Positions 1 to 9,148 are shown, counted from the stretch's first letter. The stretch is DNA of 17,932 bases from Prolixibacteraceae bacterium (GCA_027858145.1 JAQIDF010000050.1:1-17932); one strand, 5' to 3'. Translations and numbers: made by a program. Notes: generated by a model from the letters alone, not told the origin.

Positions 1-168
1 AAATCCATTTGCAGCTCAATTCATAGGAAAAATAGATCGAATTTCGAACATACGTTCGGTAAATTCAGATATATATTCGTGCATTCGTGGCTTATCTCTA
101 TTTTTGTTTTTAAGCTACATTGTAAATGCGGTTGCCCTGATGGCTCGGAACGGGTCAAATATCAATAA

Positions 169-205
169 CCCCGGGTTGCTGAGCTGGTCGAAGCACAACC
201 CGGGG
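169..205. repeat. REP-like palindrome (perfect 10-bp stem)
   Basis: CCCCGGGTTG (169-178) is the exact reverse complement of CAACCCGGGG (196-205), with a 17-nt loop containing GAGCTGGTCGAAG. The loop resembles the GAGCTTGTCGAAG core common in bacterial REP-type intergenic palindromes. It has no T-run after it, so it is not a classic terminator. It most likely is a dispersed intergenic repeat, perhaps able to form a hairpin in RNA or single-stranded DNA. Confidence 0.6.
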
Positions 206-226
206 CAAACTACAACACACTAAACA

Positions 227-273
227 CCGGCCACGGTAGCCCATCGAAAAAAGCGCTACCGCTCCATGGCCGG
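227..273. repeat. Imperfect long hairpin
   Basis: CCGGCCA (227-233) and CGGTAGC (234-240) are complemented by GCTACCG (255-261) and TGGCCGG (267-273). The two 3' arms are separated by a 5-nt bulge (262-266), giving a 14-bp bulged stem. It lies 21 nt after the palindrome at 169-205 and both are GC-rich in an AT-rich non-coding stretch, so they may be parts of one composite repeat. No poly-T follows. Confidence 0.5.
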
Positions 274-361
274 AAAACAGGATATATAATCAAAACCATC
301 TCCCAAAGCCTCCTTCAACGACAAACTCGGTTGAGGCAACTTCCAAATCACCAACCATCAA

Positions 362-465
362 CCAATGACCAATGACCAATGACCAATGACTAAATGCTGG
401 GAGCTATACGACCAGTACCGATCTCAGATCACCAACCAATGACTAATTAACTAATGAACCAATGA
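362..465. repeat. CCAATGA heptamer tandem repeat and scattered copies
   Basis: Four exact back-to-back copies of the heptamer CCAATGA occupy 362-389. Further copies follow at 436-442 and 459-465, with a variant CTAATGA at 451-457. The array lies between the hairpins and the hsdR start, with no open frame using it. It could be a replication-slippage repeat; a regulatory role is possible but not shown. The rest of 1-538 holds no gene that I can support. Confidence 0.75.
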
Positions 466-538
466 CTTTTGTTTATTTTTCACCCAACTACAAATAAAAT
501 TCGTTATTTTCGTAAAAAACCAACAAAACTTGCGGTTC

Positions 539-3500
539 ATGTCAAACTTCAGCTTCTTAAAACAATCTTTTTCATTTTTATACACCGATGCTGCCGAGGC
601 CGAAAAACACACCCTTTCAGCACCCAAATACGCGGCCATACTTTGCCGCAGTACACTCGAAAAAGCGATTAACTGGCTGTACGACAACGACCCCGACCTC
701 GACCAGCCATACAACGAGAACACGCTAAGTATATTAATGCACCAAACTTGTTTTAAGAACATTGTCAACCGCCTGATGTTTCGCGAAATAAACAACATAC
801 GCTTAACCGGGAACAACGCTGCACATGGCAAAAGCGTAAACCAAACCGAATCGATGGTGGCATTAAAAGGCCTTTTTCGTTTTCTGTCATTCGTTGCACG
901 TTATTACAGCGAAGAATACCCCGAAGTGCCCCCGTTTGATGAAGCATTAATACCCGATGAAAAACAAAAAGACAAAACACTGGCCGAGCTCCAAAAAGTT
1001 GTTGATGAGCTAACACTTAAAGCCGAAAAATTACAAGAAGAACGAACACGGGCCAATGAACTGGCAAAAGAGAACGAACTCCTTTCTATACAAGTTCAAA
1101 AACAAAAAGAAACCATATCGGCACGCAAGGAAGAGCGCAAACAAATCCCCGAAGCACGCAAACCAATTCCTCAGCTTATTCCTGAAGCTCTTACCCGAAA
1201 AATATTCATCGATTCGCTGTTGAAAGAAGCCGGCTGGGACAACCTGCGAGAAAGCCGTGAGTTGGAATATCCCGTTTCAGGGATGCCAGCTTCAACCAAC
1301 CCCACCGGTACCGGCTATGCCGATTATGTGCTTTGGGGCGACAATGGTCTTCCTTTGGCTGTTATCGAAGCCAAAAAATCATCAGTCGATGCACACACCG
1401 GACAATACCAGGCTGAATTATACGCCAACTGCCTCGAAAATATGACCGGGCAGCGTCCTGTAATTTTTTACACCAACGGTTTTGAAAGCCATATATGGGA
1501 CGATGCTTTTTATCCCCCGCGCGAAGTTTCAGGCTTTTACACAAAAAATGAATTACAACTTTTAATTGACAGGCGTAAAACACGCCTAGATATCCGAAAT
1601 TACAAAGTTGATACCGAGATTGCCGGCCGCCCCTACCAAATGGAAGCCATCCAACGGGTTGCCGAAACACTGGCAACACAAAAAACCAGAAAGCTTGCAG
1701 GCAAAAACCAGAAAGCGCTTTTGGTAATGGCTACCGGTAGCGGTAAAACACGGGTATCGGCCGCTATTGTCGATATGCTGGCTAAATGCAACTGGGTAAA
1801 ACGCGTACTCTTCCTGGCCGACCGAAACGCGCTGGTAACGCAGGCAAAAAATGCTTTTACAACCTACCTGCCTCAACTTTCGTCTATCGACTTAACTCGC
1901 GAGAAAGAAGACAACGGAACCCGATTGGTTTTTTCAACCTATCAAACCATCATGAACAAAATCGACAGCCTCAAAAATGAAGAATCCCGTTTCTATAGCC
2001 CGGGGCATTTCGATTTAGTGATTATCGATGAAGCACACCGTTCTGTTTATAAAAAATACGGTGCCATATTCCGCTACTTCGACTCACTGCTCATTGGGCT
2101 CACGGCAACCCCAAAAACCGATATCGACCGCAACACATATAACCTTTTTAATATTGACGACAACAACCCAACCTTCGCCTACGAACTAAACCAGGCAGTT
2201 ACCGATGGCTACCTGGTACCGCCCAAAGCCATAAAAGTACCGTTGAGGTTCCCCCGCGAAGGCATTCGCTACCACGACCTGAGCGATGCCGAAAAAGAAG
2301 AATACGAAGAGAAATTCGGCGACCCCACAACCGGCGAAGCCGATGACACCATCAGCAACAACGCCCTCAACTCGTGGCTGTTTAATACCAACACCGTTGA
2401 CCGCGTACTCGCATTCCTAATGGACAATGGTATCAAAACCCAGGCAGGAGACAAACTTGGTAAAACAATTATTTTCGCCCGTAATCACAAACACGCCCTT
2501 TTTATCGAAGAGCGATTTAATAAAATGTACCCCGAGTATGGCGGCAGCCTGTTACGTGTAATCGATAATTTTGAACCAAAAGCACAGGAGCTATTAACCA
2601 ATTTTTGTTATACCCCCTCCGAAGACGATCCCCAAATTGCCGTTTCTGTTGACATGATGGACACAGGGATTGATGCACCAAGGGTCGTGAACCTCGTATT
2701 CTTTAAGCCCGTTAAATCGGCTACCAAGTACTGGCAAATGATTGGCCGGGGCACAAGACTCTTCCCTAACCTCTTTGGCCCGGACAAAGACAAAAAACAT
2801 TTCCTGATTTTTGATTTTTGTGAGAACTTCGAATTCTTTGGCGAAAACCCCGAAGGCATCGAAACATCAAACCAAAAATCGATCTCGCAGCGTATTTTTG
2901 AAGCCAAACTTGATATCGCCCTTCGCCTTCTGTCAAATAATGAAACCACACCCGAAGATCTGGAAGTTGCAAAAAAATACATCGACGAACTGCACAAGCA
3001 AATTGCAACCCTGGATGAAAACCGTTTTGAAGTTCGTCTGGAAATGCGACTGGTCAACGAGTACAGCAAACGCCAACGCTGGGAAAACATTTCACGCACC
3101 GATTTTAACGACATTTGTAACCAACTGTCAAAACTGCCTGTCCCGGCAACCGAAGACGAAGACGCTAAACGCTTCGACCTCATGATTTTAAACTTGCAAC
3201 TATATAAAATCCTCGACGACACAAAACAAAACACTATAATTATTGAAGTTTTCGGAATTGGTAAAAGACTATTGAAGAAGAAAAATATTCCGGCAGTTAA
3301 CGCCAAAATCGAAACCATAAACAACGTTCAGAATGAAGTATTCTGGCAGAAAGTCACTTATAAAAATATAGAACAGGTACGTTGCGACCTCCGCGATTTA
3401 ATAAAATTCCTCGACAAAGAACAAAAATACGATGTCTTCACAAATTTCGAAGATTACTTAAACCTGGATACTGTTGAGGAAATCGACATCATACCAAGCT

Positions 3501-3976
3501 ACACATCAATGCAAAGTTATCGCGAAAGAGTTGAGCGGTACATAAAAGAACACAAAGACCATCTGGTGATTCATAAAATCCGTAAAAACCAGCAAATAAC
3601 CCACGACGAACTACAACAACTCGAGAACATTCTCTTCAAGAGTGAAATAGGCACAAAAGAAGAATATCAGAAGGAATACGGCAACATGCCACTTGTAAAA
3701 TTCATCCGCAGCATTGTAGGCCTCGACACCGATGCCGTGCAACAACTCTTTGCCAACTTCATACAAGCCGGCAACCTCACTGCCAACCAAATCACATTCA
3801 TAAACACCATAATAAACTACCTCACAAAAAACGGGACCATCAACAAAGAAATACTTTTCGAACCGCCCTTCACCAACCTCAATGACCAGGGCATAACCGG
3901 TATTTTCACCGACGAAGCCCAGATAACCAAAATCATCAGAATTATCGACCAGGTAAATAAAAATGCGGTGGGATAG
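539..3976 (+). CDS. hsdR: Type I restriction enzyme R subunit (EcoEI/EcoAI-type HsdR)
   Basis: This is the motor and nuclease subunit of a type I restriction-modification complex; with HsdM and HsdS it translocates DNA using ATP and cuts unmodified DNA. From the ATG at 539 it has 1145 residues. The order is a DUF4145-like N-terminal domain (about 1-110), a charged coiled coil (about 140-200), and a PD-(D/E)xK nuclease with D262 and E277-A278-K279. The SF2 motor follows: Walker A ATGSGKT 398-404, DEAH 497-500, LTATP 521-525 and QMIGRGTR 733-740. An EcoEI_R_C-like C-terminal region ends the protein. All key motifs are intact. An ATG lies at 530, but MSNFSFL at 539 matches how the family usually begins; neither has a clear ribosome site. 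The gene is visibly richer in GC than everything to its right. hsdM and hsdS are not in the window and probably lie to the left. Confidence 0.95.
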   Translation: MSNFSFLKQSFSFLYTDAAEAEKHTLSAPKYAAILCRSTLEKAINWLYDNDPDLDQPYNENTLSILMHQTCFKNIVNRLMFREINNIRLTGNNAAHGKSVNQTESMVALKGLFRFLSFVARYYSEEYPEVPPFDEALIPDEKQKDKTLAELQKVVDELTLKAEKLQEERTRANELAKENELLSIQVQKQKETISARKEERKQIPEARKPIPQLIPEALTRKIFIDSLLKEAGWDNLRESRELEYPVSGMPASTNPTGTGYADYVLWGDNGLPLAVIEAKKSSVDAHTGQYQAELYANCLENMTGQRPVIFYTNGFESHIWDDAFYPPREVSGFYTKNELQLLIDRRKTRLDIRNYKVDTEIAGRPYQMEAIQRVAETLATQKTRKLAGKNQKALLVMATGSGKTRVSAAIVDMLAKCNWVKRVLFLADRNALVTQAKNAFTTYLPQLSSIDLTREKEDNGTRLVFSTYQTIMNKIDSLKNEESRFYSPGHFDLVIIDEAHRSVYKKYGAIFRYFDSLLIGLTATPKTDIDRNTYNLFNIDDNNPTFAYELNQAVTDGYLVPPKAIKVPLRFPREGIRYHDLSDAEKEEYEEKFGDPTTGEADDTISNNALNSWLFNTNTVDRVLAFLMDNGIKTQAGDKLGKTIIFARNHKHALFIEERFNKMYPEYGGSLLRVIDNFEPKAQELLTNFCYTPSEDDPQIAVSVDMMDTGIDAPRVVNLVFFKPVKSATKYWQMIGRGTRLFPNLFGPDKDKKHFLIFDFCENFEFFGENPEGIETSNQKSISQRIFEAKLDIALRLLSNNETTPEDLEVAKKYIDELHKQIATLDENRFEVRLEMRLVNEYSKRQRWENISRTDFNDICNQLSKLPVPATEDEDAKRFDLMILNLQLYKILDDTKQNTIIIEVFGIGKRLLKKKNIPAVNAKIETINNVQNEVFWQKVTYKNIEQVRCDLRDLIKFLDKEQKYDVFTNFEDYLNLDTVEEIDIIPSYTSMQSYRERVERYIKEHKDHLVIHKIRKNQQITHDELQQLENILFKSEIGTKEEYQKEYGNMPLVKFIRSIVGLDTDAVQQLFANFIQAGNLTANQITFINTIINYLTKNGTINKEILFEPPFTNLNDQGITGIFTDEAQITKIIRIIDQVNKNAVG

Positions 3977-3993
3977 AAAACAAACACCTGAAA

Positions 3994-5178
3994 ATGATAA
4001 ACGAAAGCAGATATATAGACATTTCAATTAATGACATTCATCATATCATCAAAAAGAATGATGAAGATCTAAGGGTTTCTCAACAAATAAGAAAAAAACG
4101 TAACGAGAATCAAAACCACTATTCAAAAACTTGGAGCAGGCACGATTTTTACCGCGAAATACTTTCAGATATGTACATTGATGGTTTTGTCGAGAATTAT
4201 CCGCATGGAAATGTAGTTCGGCAAGCCCAAAGAAGTTACTACTATCGTGGTGAAAATCAAATCTTCAAAAGCTCGAAGGCATCACTTTACAGGAAGCTAC
4301 ATTGTATTGCCAAAGATGATGAAAAGTTAGCAGAAAAATTTGTTGCATATATGAGGAACGCTGATTTTTTATGGTTGTTATTAAAATTTGATCATGTGCA
4401 AAAATTCATTTCTGAGCCATTAATCTTTAACAACAAAAATTTAGGTTATGGAATTAGCTTACTATATGAGCAGCTTGCACAACATTACGGATTAGATAGT
4501 CCTTGGTTAGATATTACTTCCGACTTTGAGGTAGCATTGTTCTTTGCCTGCTGCAAATTCAACCATAAAGAAAAAAAATGGTTACCATTAAACAAATCCG
4601 ACTTCTTGTTTAATCCTCCCCACACACAATATGGCATAATTTTCAGGCAATTATCAGATCATCCCAACAATCTATCTTATGATCCCCACTTAACACAAAT
4701 ATTACCTGTTGGATTTCAGCCTTTTATGAGATGTCACATGCAAAATAGCTATGTTGCAAAAATTGATGAATCCAAATCATTGCAAGATGATACCTCATTT
4801 CAAATATTGCGTTTTAAACACTCTGAGTTTCTCTGTAATTTCATTTTCAATAAAATGAAAAAAGGAAAATTGATATATCCACATGAAGGTCTAAGCTCTT
4901 TGTCAGATTATATTGAACACATTAAACAAAAGAAAATATTCACTCAGGAAATTTTTGATTATACCATACAAAAACCAGATTTTAAAAACGTAAAAAAAGA
5001 CAACATCAAAAAGCTTTTAGATAAATATGATTACCAAATCATCAACGCCAGCAACTATATACCTAAAAACAAAATAGAAGAAATCAATAATAACTATCAT
5101 AACTTTGATATAGAGAAAAGTTACAATATTAAACTCACAACCAGATTGGTTTATATTCCTCCGCATAATAATCAGTAA
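3994..5178 (+). CDS. FRG domain-containing protein
   Basis: This 394-residue protein is recognised by two FRG-domain hallmarks: a YRGEN element (RGEN 85-88) and QHYGLDSPWLDIT followed by a V-ALFFA stretch (163-185). These correspond to the RG-(Q/E) and QHYG-TR-LDWT-ALFFA pattern of the family (Pfam FRG). FRG proteins are frequent in defence islands; their biochemical activity is poorly known and an ADP-ribosyltransferase-like fold has been proposed. There is no signal peptide or membrane segment, so it is probably cytoplasmic. The gene starts 17 nt after the hsdR stop on the same strand, so co-transcription with hsdR is likely and it is probably an accessory gene of that locus. Its codons are much more AT-rich than those of hsdR, suggesting a separate origin. 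Confidence 0.85.
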   Translation: MINESRYIDISINDIHHIIKKNDEDLRVSQQIRKKRNENQNHYSKTWSRHDFYREILSDMYIDGFVENYPHGNVVRQAQRSYYYRGENQIFKSSKASLYRKLHCIAKDDEKLAEKFVAYMRNADFLWLLLKFDHVQKFISEPLIFNNKNLGYGISLLYEQLAQHYGLDSPWLDITSDFEVALFFACCKFNHKEKKWLPLNKSDFLFNPPHTQYGIIFRQLSDHPNNLSYDPHLTQILPVGFQPFMRCHMQNSYVAKIDESKSLQDDTSFQILRFKHSEFLCNFIFNKMKKGKLIYPHEGLSSLSDYIEHIKQKKIFTQEIFDYTIQKPDFKNVKKDNIKKLLDKYDYQIINASNYIPKNKIEEINNNYHNFDIEKSYNIKLTTRLVYIPPHNNQ

Positions 5179-5305
5179 GTAAACTAATACTACAAAAGCT
5201 AATAACATCGAATTCGAAAAGCATTAGATTACGACTATAACCATGAATAACGCTAGCTTGCAACTAGTACTTGGTATTTAACTAAGGGCAATAAACGATC
5301 AATTA

Positions 5306-5362
5306 CCCCGGCATTTATGCCGGGGCAGAAGTACAATCAATAGAAATTGGGCTTTAGCCCAA
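5306..5362. repeat. Pair of short palindromes, REP-like
   Basis: Two perfect hairpins lie in the 397-nt gap between the FRG gene and the next ATPase gene. The first is CCCCGGCAT (5306-5314) with ATGCCGGGG (5317-5325); the second is TTGGGCT (5347-5353) with AGCCCAA (5356-5362). Each has a 2-nt centre. The second is followed by seven A residues on the plus strand, the wrong polarity for a terminator on either strand. The paired GGCATTTATGCC / GGGCTTTAGCCC style is typical of dispersed intergenic repeats mobilised by RAYT-type transposases. Nothing else in 5179-5575 looks like a gene. Confidence 0.6.
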
Positions 5363-5575
5363 AAAAACGAACCCTATTCCCATAGCCTTCAAAAGAAGCC
5401 TACCTCAACAAATAAAGACAATTGCAAAACGCACCAATGTAAACAAAACAATTACTTTTATTGCCTATTCTATAAGCATATTTTGAACAATACACTCACA
5501 AAACAAAAACAAAACTTGATTTTACTTGTTTTTATTTTATATATTTACACAATAATTGCAATAAACCGAAATAGA

Positions 5576-6850
5576 ATGATACTTGAGCTAAAAATAAAAA
5601 ACTTCCTTTCGTTCAAAAACGAGGTAAGCATAAACTTCGAAGCAACAAACGATAAAACATTGGAAGACTATTATGTAACAACTCAAAACGACGGTACACG
5701 CATTCTCAAAATGTCAATGATTTATGGTGCAAATGCGTCCGGTAAATCCAATCTAATCAGTGCTTTTGAGTTTCTCAACGACTTTTTAGGCCATATCCCC
5801 GGAGAAAAAGAATCCGGCACCGGGTTTATCCCTTTTATGTTTGGCGATTCATCCAAAAAACCCGGAAGCTTTGAATTAACATTTTATGCAGGTGGCTTAA
5901 AATACAAATACAAGCTATCATTAGATGCCAATACCGTGTATGAAGAGAAAATGCATATTTATCCGGGCACACAACCCGCTTTAATCTTCAAGCGTTATTA
6001 CGATAAAAACAACAATATTTCCAAAATCGATTTTGGATCCAAAATTAAAATATCTGACCAGGCCGTTGAAGCAATTCAACTAAAAACACTCAAAAACACA
6101 TCAGTATTAGCCGCTTATAAACAGGTCAATGTTTCTATTCCCGAAATTGAGCTTGTCCTTGAATGGGTTAGCTTGCAATTTCTAAATGAAATCAATCCAT
6201 ACACTGATTTAACAAATTTTTCCGACAACACCATTAAACAAAATAGTGATATCCGGGCAAAAGCACTTGAGTTCCTACGCGAAGCGGATTTCAACATTAG
6301 CAATATTGATTTCAAAGACCGGATTAAAAAGCTGCCCGACGAAGTAATAAATATGCTTAACACCATTCCGTTATCCCAAGAGGAAAAGGAACAAATAAGG
6401 AAAGACAAGTCAATTCGCATTGAAGAAACATACTTCACCCACAAGGTACTCAACGAAGGGAAAGAAGAACGCTACATGCTGCCCGCAGAACGCCAGTCAA
6501 AAGGCACAATGCGCTATTATGGCCTCACAGGACCATTTTTCCATGCCATGAAATTTGATGCATTCATGCTTGTCGATGAAATTGGCTCGGCTTTACACCC
6601 CTTGCTGGTGATGCACTTTTTGAAAGAGTTTCTTAAAAAATCAAAAAAAGCTCAATTGCTGTTTACTACACACAACATGTCTTTGCTTAACGAAAAAGAC
6701 ATCTTACGTAAAGATGCCATCTGGTTTACCGAAAAGCAACCCGATGGCGCAAGCGATCTTTACTCTTTAGCTGATTTCAGTTTCAGAAAAGATCTTTCAT
6801 TTTTTAATGCCTACAAATTGGGTAAATTTGGAGCTGTACCTGAACTGTAA
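5576..6850 (+). CDS. AAA family ATPase, RloA-like (AAA_15/AAA_21)
   Basis: This 424-residue ABC/SMC-like ATPase opens with MILELKIKNFLSFKNEV, the usual N-terminal strand of this family. Walker A is GANASGKSN (51-59), Walker B is in FMLVDEIGSALHP (D334, E335), and the switch motif is TTHN (364-367). These motifs and the length fit the ATPases paired with RloB-type proteins, which accompany type I restriction loci and behave as abortive-infection or anti-phage modules. I chose the ATG at 5576 because the conserved family start is there. A frame open from a TTG at 5483 would add 31 residues with an unlikely hydrophobic segment. The gene is directly followed, after 3 nt, by a broken RloB-like reading frame, so its normal partner is lost and the module is probably inactive or repurposed. 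Confidence 0.85.
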   Translation: MILELKIKNFLSFKNEVSINFEATNDKTLEDYYVTTQNDGTRILKMSMIYGANASGKSNLISAFEFLNDFLGHIPGEKESGTGFIPFMFGDSSKKPGSFELTFYAGGLKYKYKLSLDANTVYEEKMHIYPGTQPALIFKRYYDKNNNISKIDFGSKIKISDQAVEAIQLKTLKNTSVLAAYKQVNVSIPEIELVLEWVSLQFLNEINPYTDLTNFSDNTIKQNSDIRAKALEFLREADFNISNIDFKDRIKKLPDEVINMLNTIPLSQEEKEQIRKDKSIRIEETYFTHKVLNEGKEERYMLPAERQSKGTMRYYGLTGPFFHAMKFDAFMLVDEIGSALHPLLVMHFLKEFLKKSKKAQLLFTTHNMSLLNEKDILRKDAIWFTEKQPDGASDLYSLADFSFRKDLSFFNAYKLGKFGAVPEL

Positions 6851-6853
6851 ACC

Positions 6854-6997
6854 ATGGCACGAATAACCGGAAAAAGAAAAATCAGAGCAAAATATGCGGT
6901 TCTGGGTGATGTAATCACTGAACATTTGCTTAATACGCTAAAATATATCATCAAGTGCAGAATGAATGCACATATAGCACTTTACTTTGTACCTTAA
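6854..6997 (+). pseudogene. Truncated RloB-like partner (N-terminal 47 residues)
   Basis: The frame opens with ATG 3 nt after the ATPase stop and begins MARITGKRKIRAKYAVLGD. This matches the basic N-terminus and first strand of RloB-like (TOPRIM-fold) proteins, where a G(D/E)GxTE acidic motif follows. Here that motif reads GDVITE (18-23), with Val in place of the second Gly. The frame stops at 6995-6997 after 47 residues, where RloB proteins usually have about 200. The final residues, after about position 34, no longer look family-like, so the break is probably a deletion that joined the N-terminus to unrelated sequence just before the next gene. Assignment rests on position next to an RloA-like ATPase and this short motif. 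Confidence 0.6.
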
Positions 6998-7027
6998 TTG
7001 TAATTATTTTATAAAAAACAACTTCTA

Positions 7028-9148
7028 ATGAATACAAATAAATTTGGCATTAAGAATTTTAGAATATTTGATGAGAATGGGCAAACTTACAAAATCTCAC
7101 CAATAAGTATACTTACTGGATGTAATAGCTCAGGGAAGAGTTCAACAATAAAGGCTTTGGATTTATTGTCAAACTTTTTTGAAAAATTGCGTTTGACCTA
7201 CATAAATGGGTATCAATTCCAATTAGATAATTTTGATTTACAGTTTAATGAGGGCAAACACAATTTAGGCACTTTCGATAAAGCTTTTAATAAAAATTCC
7301 AGCTCAAAAGAAATGTCTTTTATGTTTTCAATGGAGTCAAAATTGTTAAATGGCGCTGTTGATGTTGAATTAGTGTTTATTAAAAACACGATGAATCAAT
7401 TGAATAATGGGAAATTGGCTAACCTTAATATTATTCAAAATAAGAAGAAAATAGTAAAAATAGATTTCAAAAAAGAACTAAAAGCACAGTTTGATTTCCA
7501 ATACCTAAAACAAATCTTTATATCAATCGCTAAAGATTCAAAGGAATTTAGACTGTTAAGTCAAGAGGTAGAGGAGAACAAACAAAAAGGATTATATTTC
7601 GCCAGTGAATCAGACCTTATTAACGAGTATGGCGAAGAAAAAGTTTCTTCAATTGAGAAAATAATAGAATTAACTAAATATCTTAATAAAAGGGATGATG
7701 CCAATCAGCTAATTGAAAAATGCACAGACATAGATTTAACGCATAATAGCTTATTCTACCTGCCTGTTTTAGATTGGTTGAAAGATGTAAAAAAACAAAA
7801 TGTTAATGAAACCATTTTAAATATCATTGAAAATTCGGTGGGTATAAAAAAGCTTAACGAAACTAATTATAAACTTGTTCTTGAAGATTACCATAGTTCT
7901 GATATTGTGAACTTTGTCGATTATTATTTAAAGTTAGAAAATGAATTTTTAGAAGTTTTATCCAATAAGATTTTTGAAGTTGAAAAATATCCCTTTGTGA
8001 ATGATAATGATTCTTTTATTTCTGATATTGCCAATTTGATTTACCCTGAAAAACTTAAACAAATAGCCTATACACAAATTGGAAATTTGGAATCAATTGA
8101 AGGCGATGATTTTCTTTATAAATTCACTAATGTATTCGCATCACTTGCTTCTCTTTGTAGAGAAGTTGATGAGAAATACTCCAATGAAAGAGTAGAATCT
8201 ATAGATTTATCTAGTCCGGAAAATGGAATGGTGGAAATAGATTATTTTTACCTAAAAGAGATAGAATCATTTGTAACCTTTATAAAAGCAATACTGCAAG
8301 ATAGTCTGTTGAATCCACCGGTTTTTATCCAAAACATTAAATTTGTTGACTCTGTTCGCGCCAACATACAAAGGCTTTATACATTTAACAATCAGGGAAC
8401 ACAATTTAATGAAACACTATTAGAATATTCATCAATACATGAACGGTTAGCACTACCCGATAGTGCTATTTATCAACACTCTGCAGATAACGAAAGAAAA
8501 CAAGCATCAAAAGAATCAAGTAATTTTGAATTAGGCTCATTTATTAGAAAATGGCTTAACAAATTTGAGATAGCTGACGATTTTGCAATTGAAACCACTA
8601 GTGAAGGACTTGGAATACTTATCTACTTAATTAAAAATGGAGATAAGCAATTGTTAGCAGATCAAGGATTTGGTATTACCCAACTTATTGCCTTACTTAT
8701 AAAAATTGAAATTAACATTGTTAAATCAAAATATATTTATTCTCATCCCTTCATTCTCGAGTTAACGACAGAAACACGATACAAATCATCTACTATAGCT
8801 ATTGAAGAACCAGAAACAAATTTGCACCCAAAATTCCAGTCCCTCTTAGCAGATTTATTTATGGATGCATATACAAATTATAATATCCGCTTTATAATAG
8901 AAACACACTCGGAATACCTTATTCGAAAGCTACAATATCATGTTGCAAAATCAAATATTGATGCCAACGACATCTCATTATATTATCTCAACAATCCCGA
9001 CAAAAACAAAAGAATTCAAGGCATTCCACAAATTCAGAATATCAAACTTAAAAATGACGGAACATTAAGTGAGGCTTTTGGAAATGGATTTTTCGATGAA
9101 GCCGATAACTTAGCGATGGAATTATTATATATTAAAACTCAGAACTAA
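7028..9148 (+). CDS. Large ABC/SMC-like AAA ATPase (DUF3696/OLD-like core)
   Basis: This 706-residue protein has a split ABC-type ATPase head. Walker A is GCNSSGKSS (31-39). A signature-like segment is DQGFGITQL (545-553), preceded by a TSEGLGI stretch. Walker B and the catalytic acid are in IEEPETNLHP (E593, E594), and the switch is ETHSE (625-629). About 500 residues of helical, charged insert lie between Walker A and the signature, as in SMC/OLD/RecF-type ATPases of anti-phage modules. No TOPRIM nuclease is fused at the C-terminus, so this is not a classic OLD nuclease. The stop codon TAA abuts the ATG of the next gene (TAAATG), so the two products are translationally coupled and probably form one complex. 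I infer a sensor or motor role that controls the partner protein. The sequence is AT-rich and distinct from hsdR. Confidence 0.85.
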   Translation: MNTNKFGIKNFRIFDENGQTYKISPISILTGCNSSGKSSTIKALDLLSNFFEKLRLTYINGYQFQLDNFDLQFNEGKHNLGTFDKAFNKNSSSKEMSFMFSMESKLLNGAVDVELVFIKNTMNQLNNGKLANLNIIQNKKKIVKIDFKKELKAQFDFQYLKQIFISIAKDSKEFRLLSQEVEENKQKGLYFASESDLINEYGEEKVSSIEKIIELTKYLNKRDDANQLIEKCTDIDLTHNSLFYLPVLDWLKDVKKQNVNETILNIIENSVGIKKLNETNYKLVLEDYHSSDIVNFVDYYLKLENEFLEVLSNKIFEVEKYPFVNDNDSFISDIANLIYPEKLKQIAYTQIGNLESIEGDDFLYKFTNVFASLASLCREVDEKYSNERVESIDLSSPENGMVEIDYFYLKEIESFVTFIKAILQDSLLNPPVFIQNIKFVDSVRANIQRLYTFNNQGTQFNETLLEYSSIHERLALPDSAIYQHSADNERKQASKESSNFELGSFIRKWLNKFEIADDFAIETTSEGLGILIYLIKNGDKQLLADQGFGITQLIALLIKIEINIVKSKYIYSHPFILELTTETRYKSSTIAIEEPETNLHPKFQSLLADLFMDAYTNYNIRFIIETHSEYLIRKLQYHVAKSNIDANDISLYYLNNPDKNKRIQGIPQIQNIKLKNDGTLSEAFGNGFFDEADNLAMELLYIKTQN

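Noticed and set aside
2608..3324. Long minus-strand open frame (238 codons) inside hsdR
   Set aside because: It is antisense to the conserved helicase region; its product is Ser/Arg-rich low-complexity sequence with no motif, while the plus frame has all HsdR motifs.
5347..5367. GGGCTTTAGCCC hairpin as a terminator
   Set aside because: It is followed by A residues on the plus strand, and on the minus strand the T-run lies before the stem, so neither strand has terminator polarity.
5483..5575. N-terminal extension of the RloA-like ATPase from a TTG codon
   Set aside because: The extra 31 residues form a hydrophobic segment foreign to the family, and the ATG at 5576 starts exactly at the conserved MILELKIKNF.
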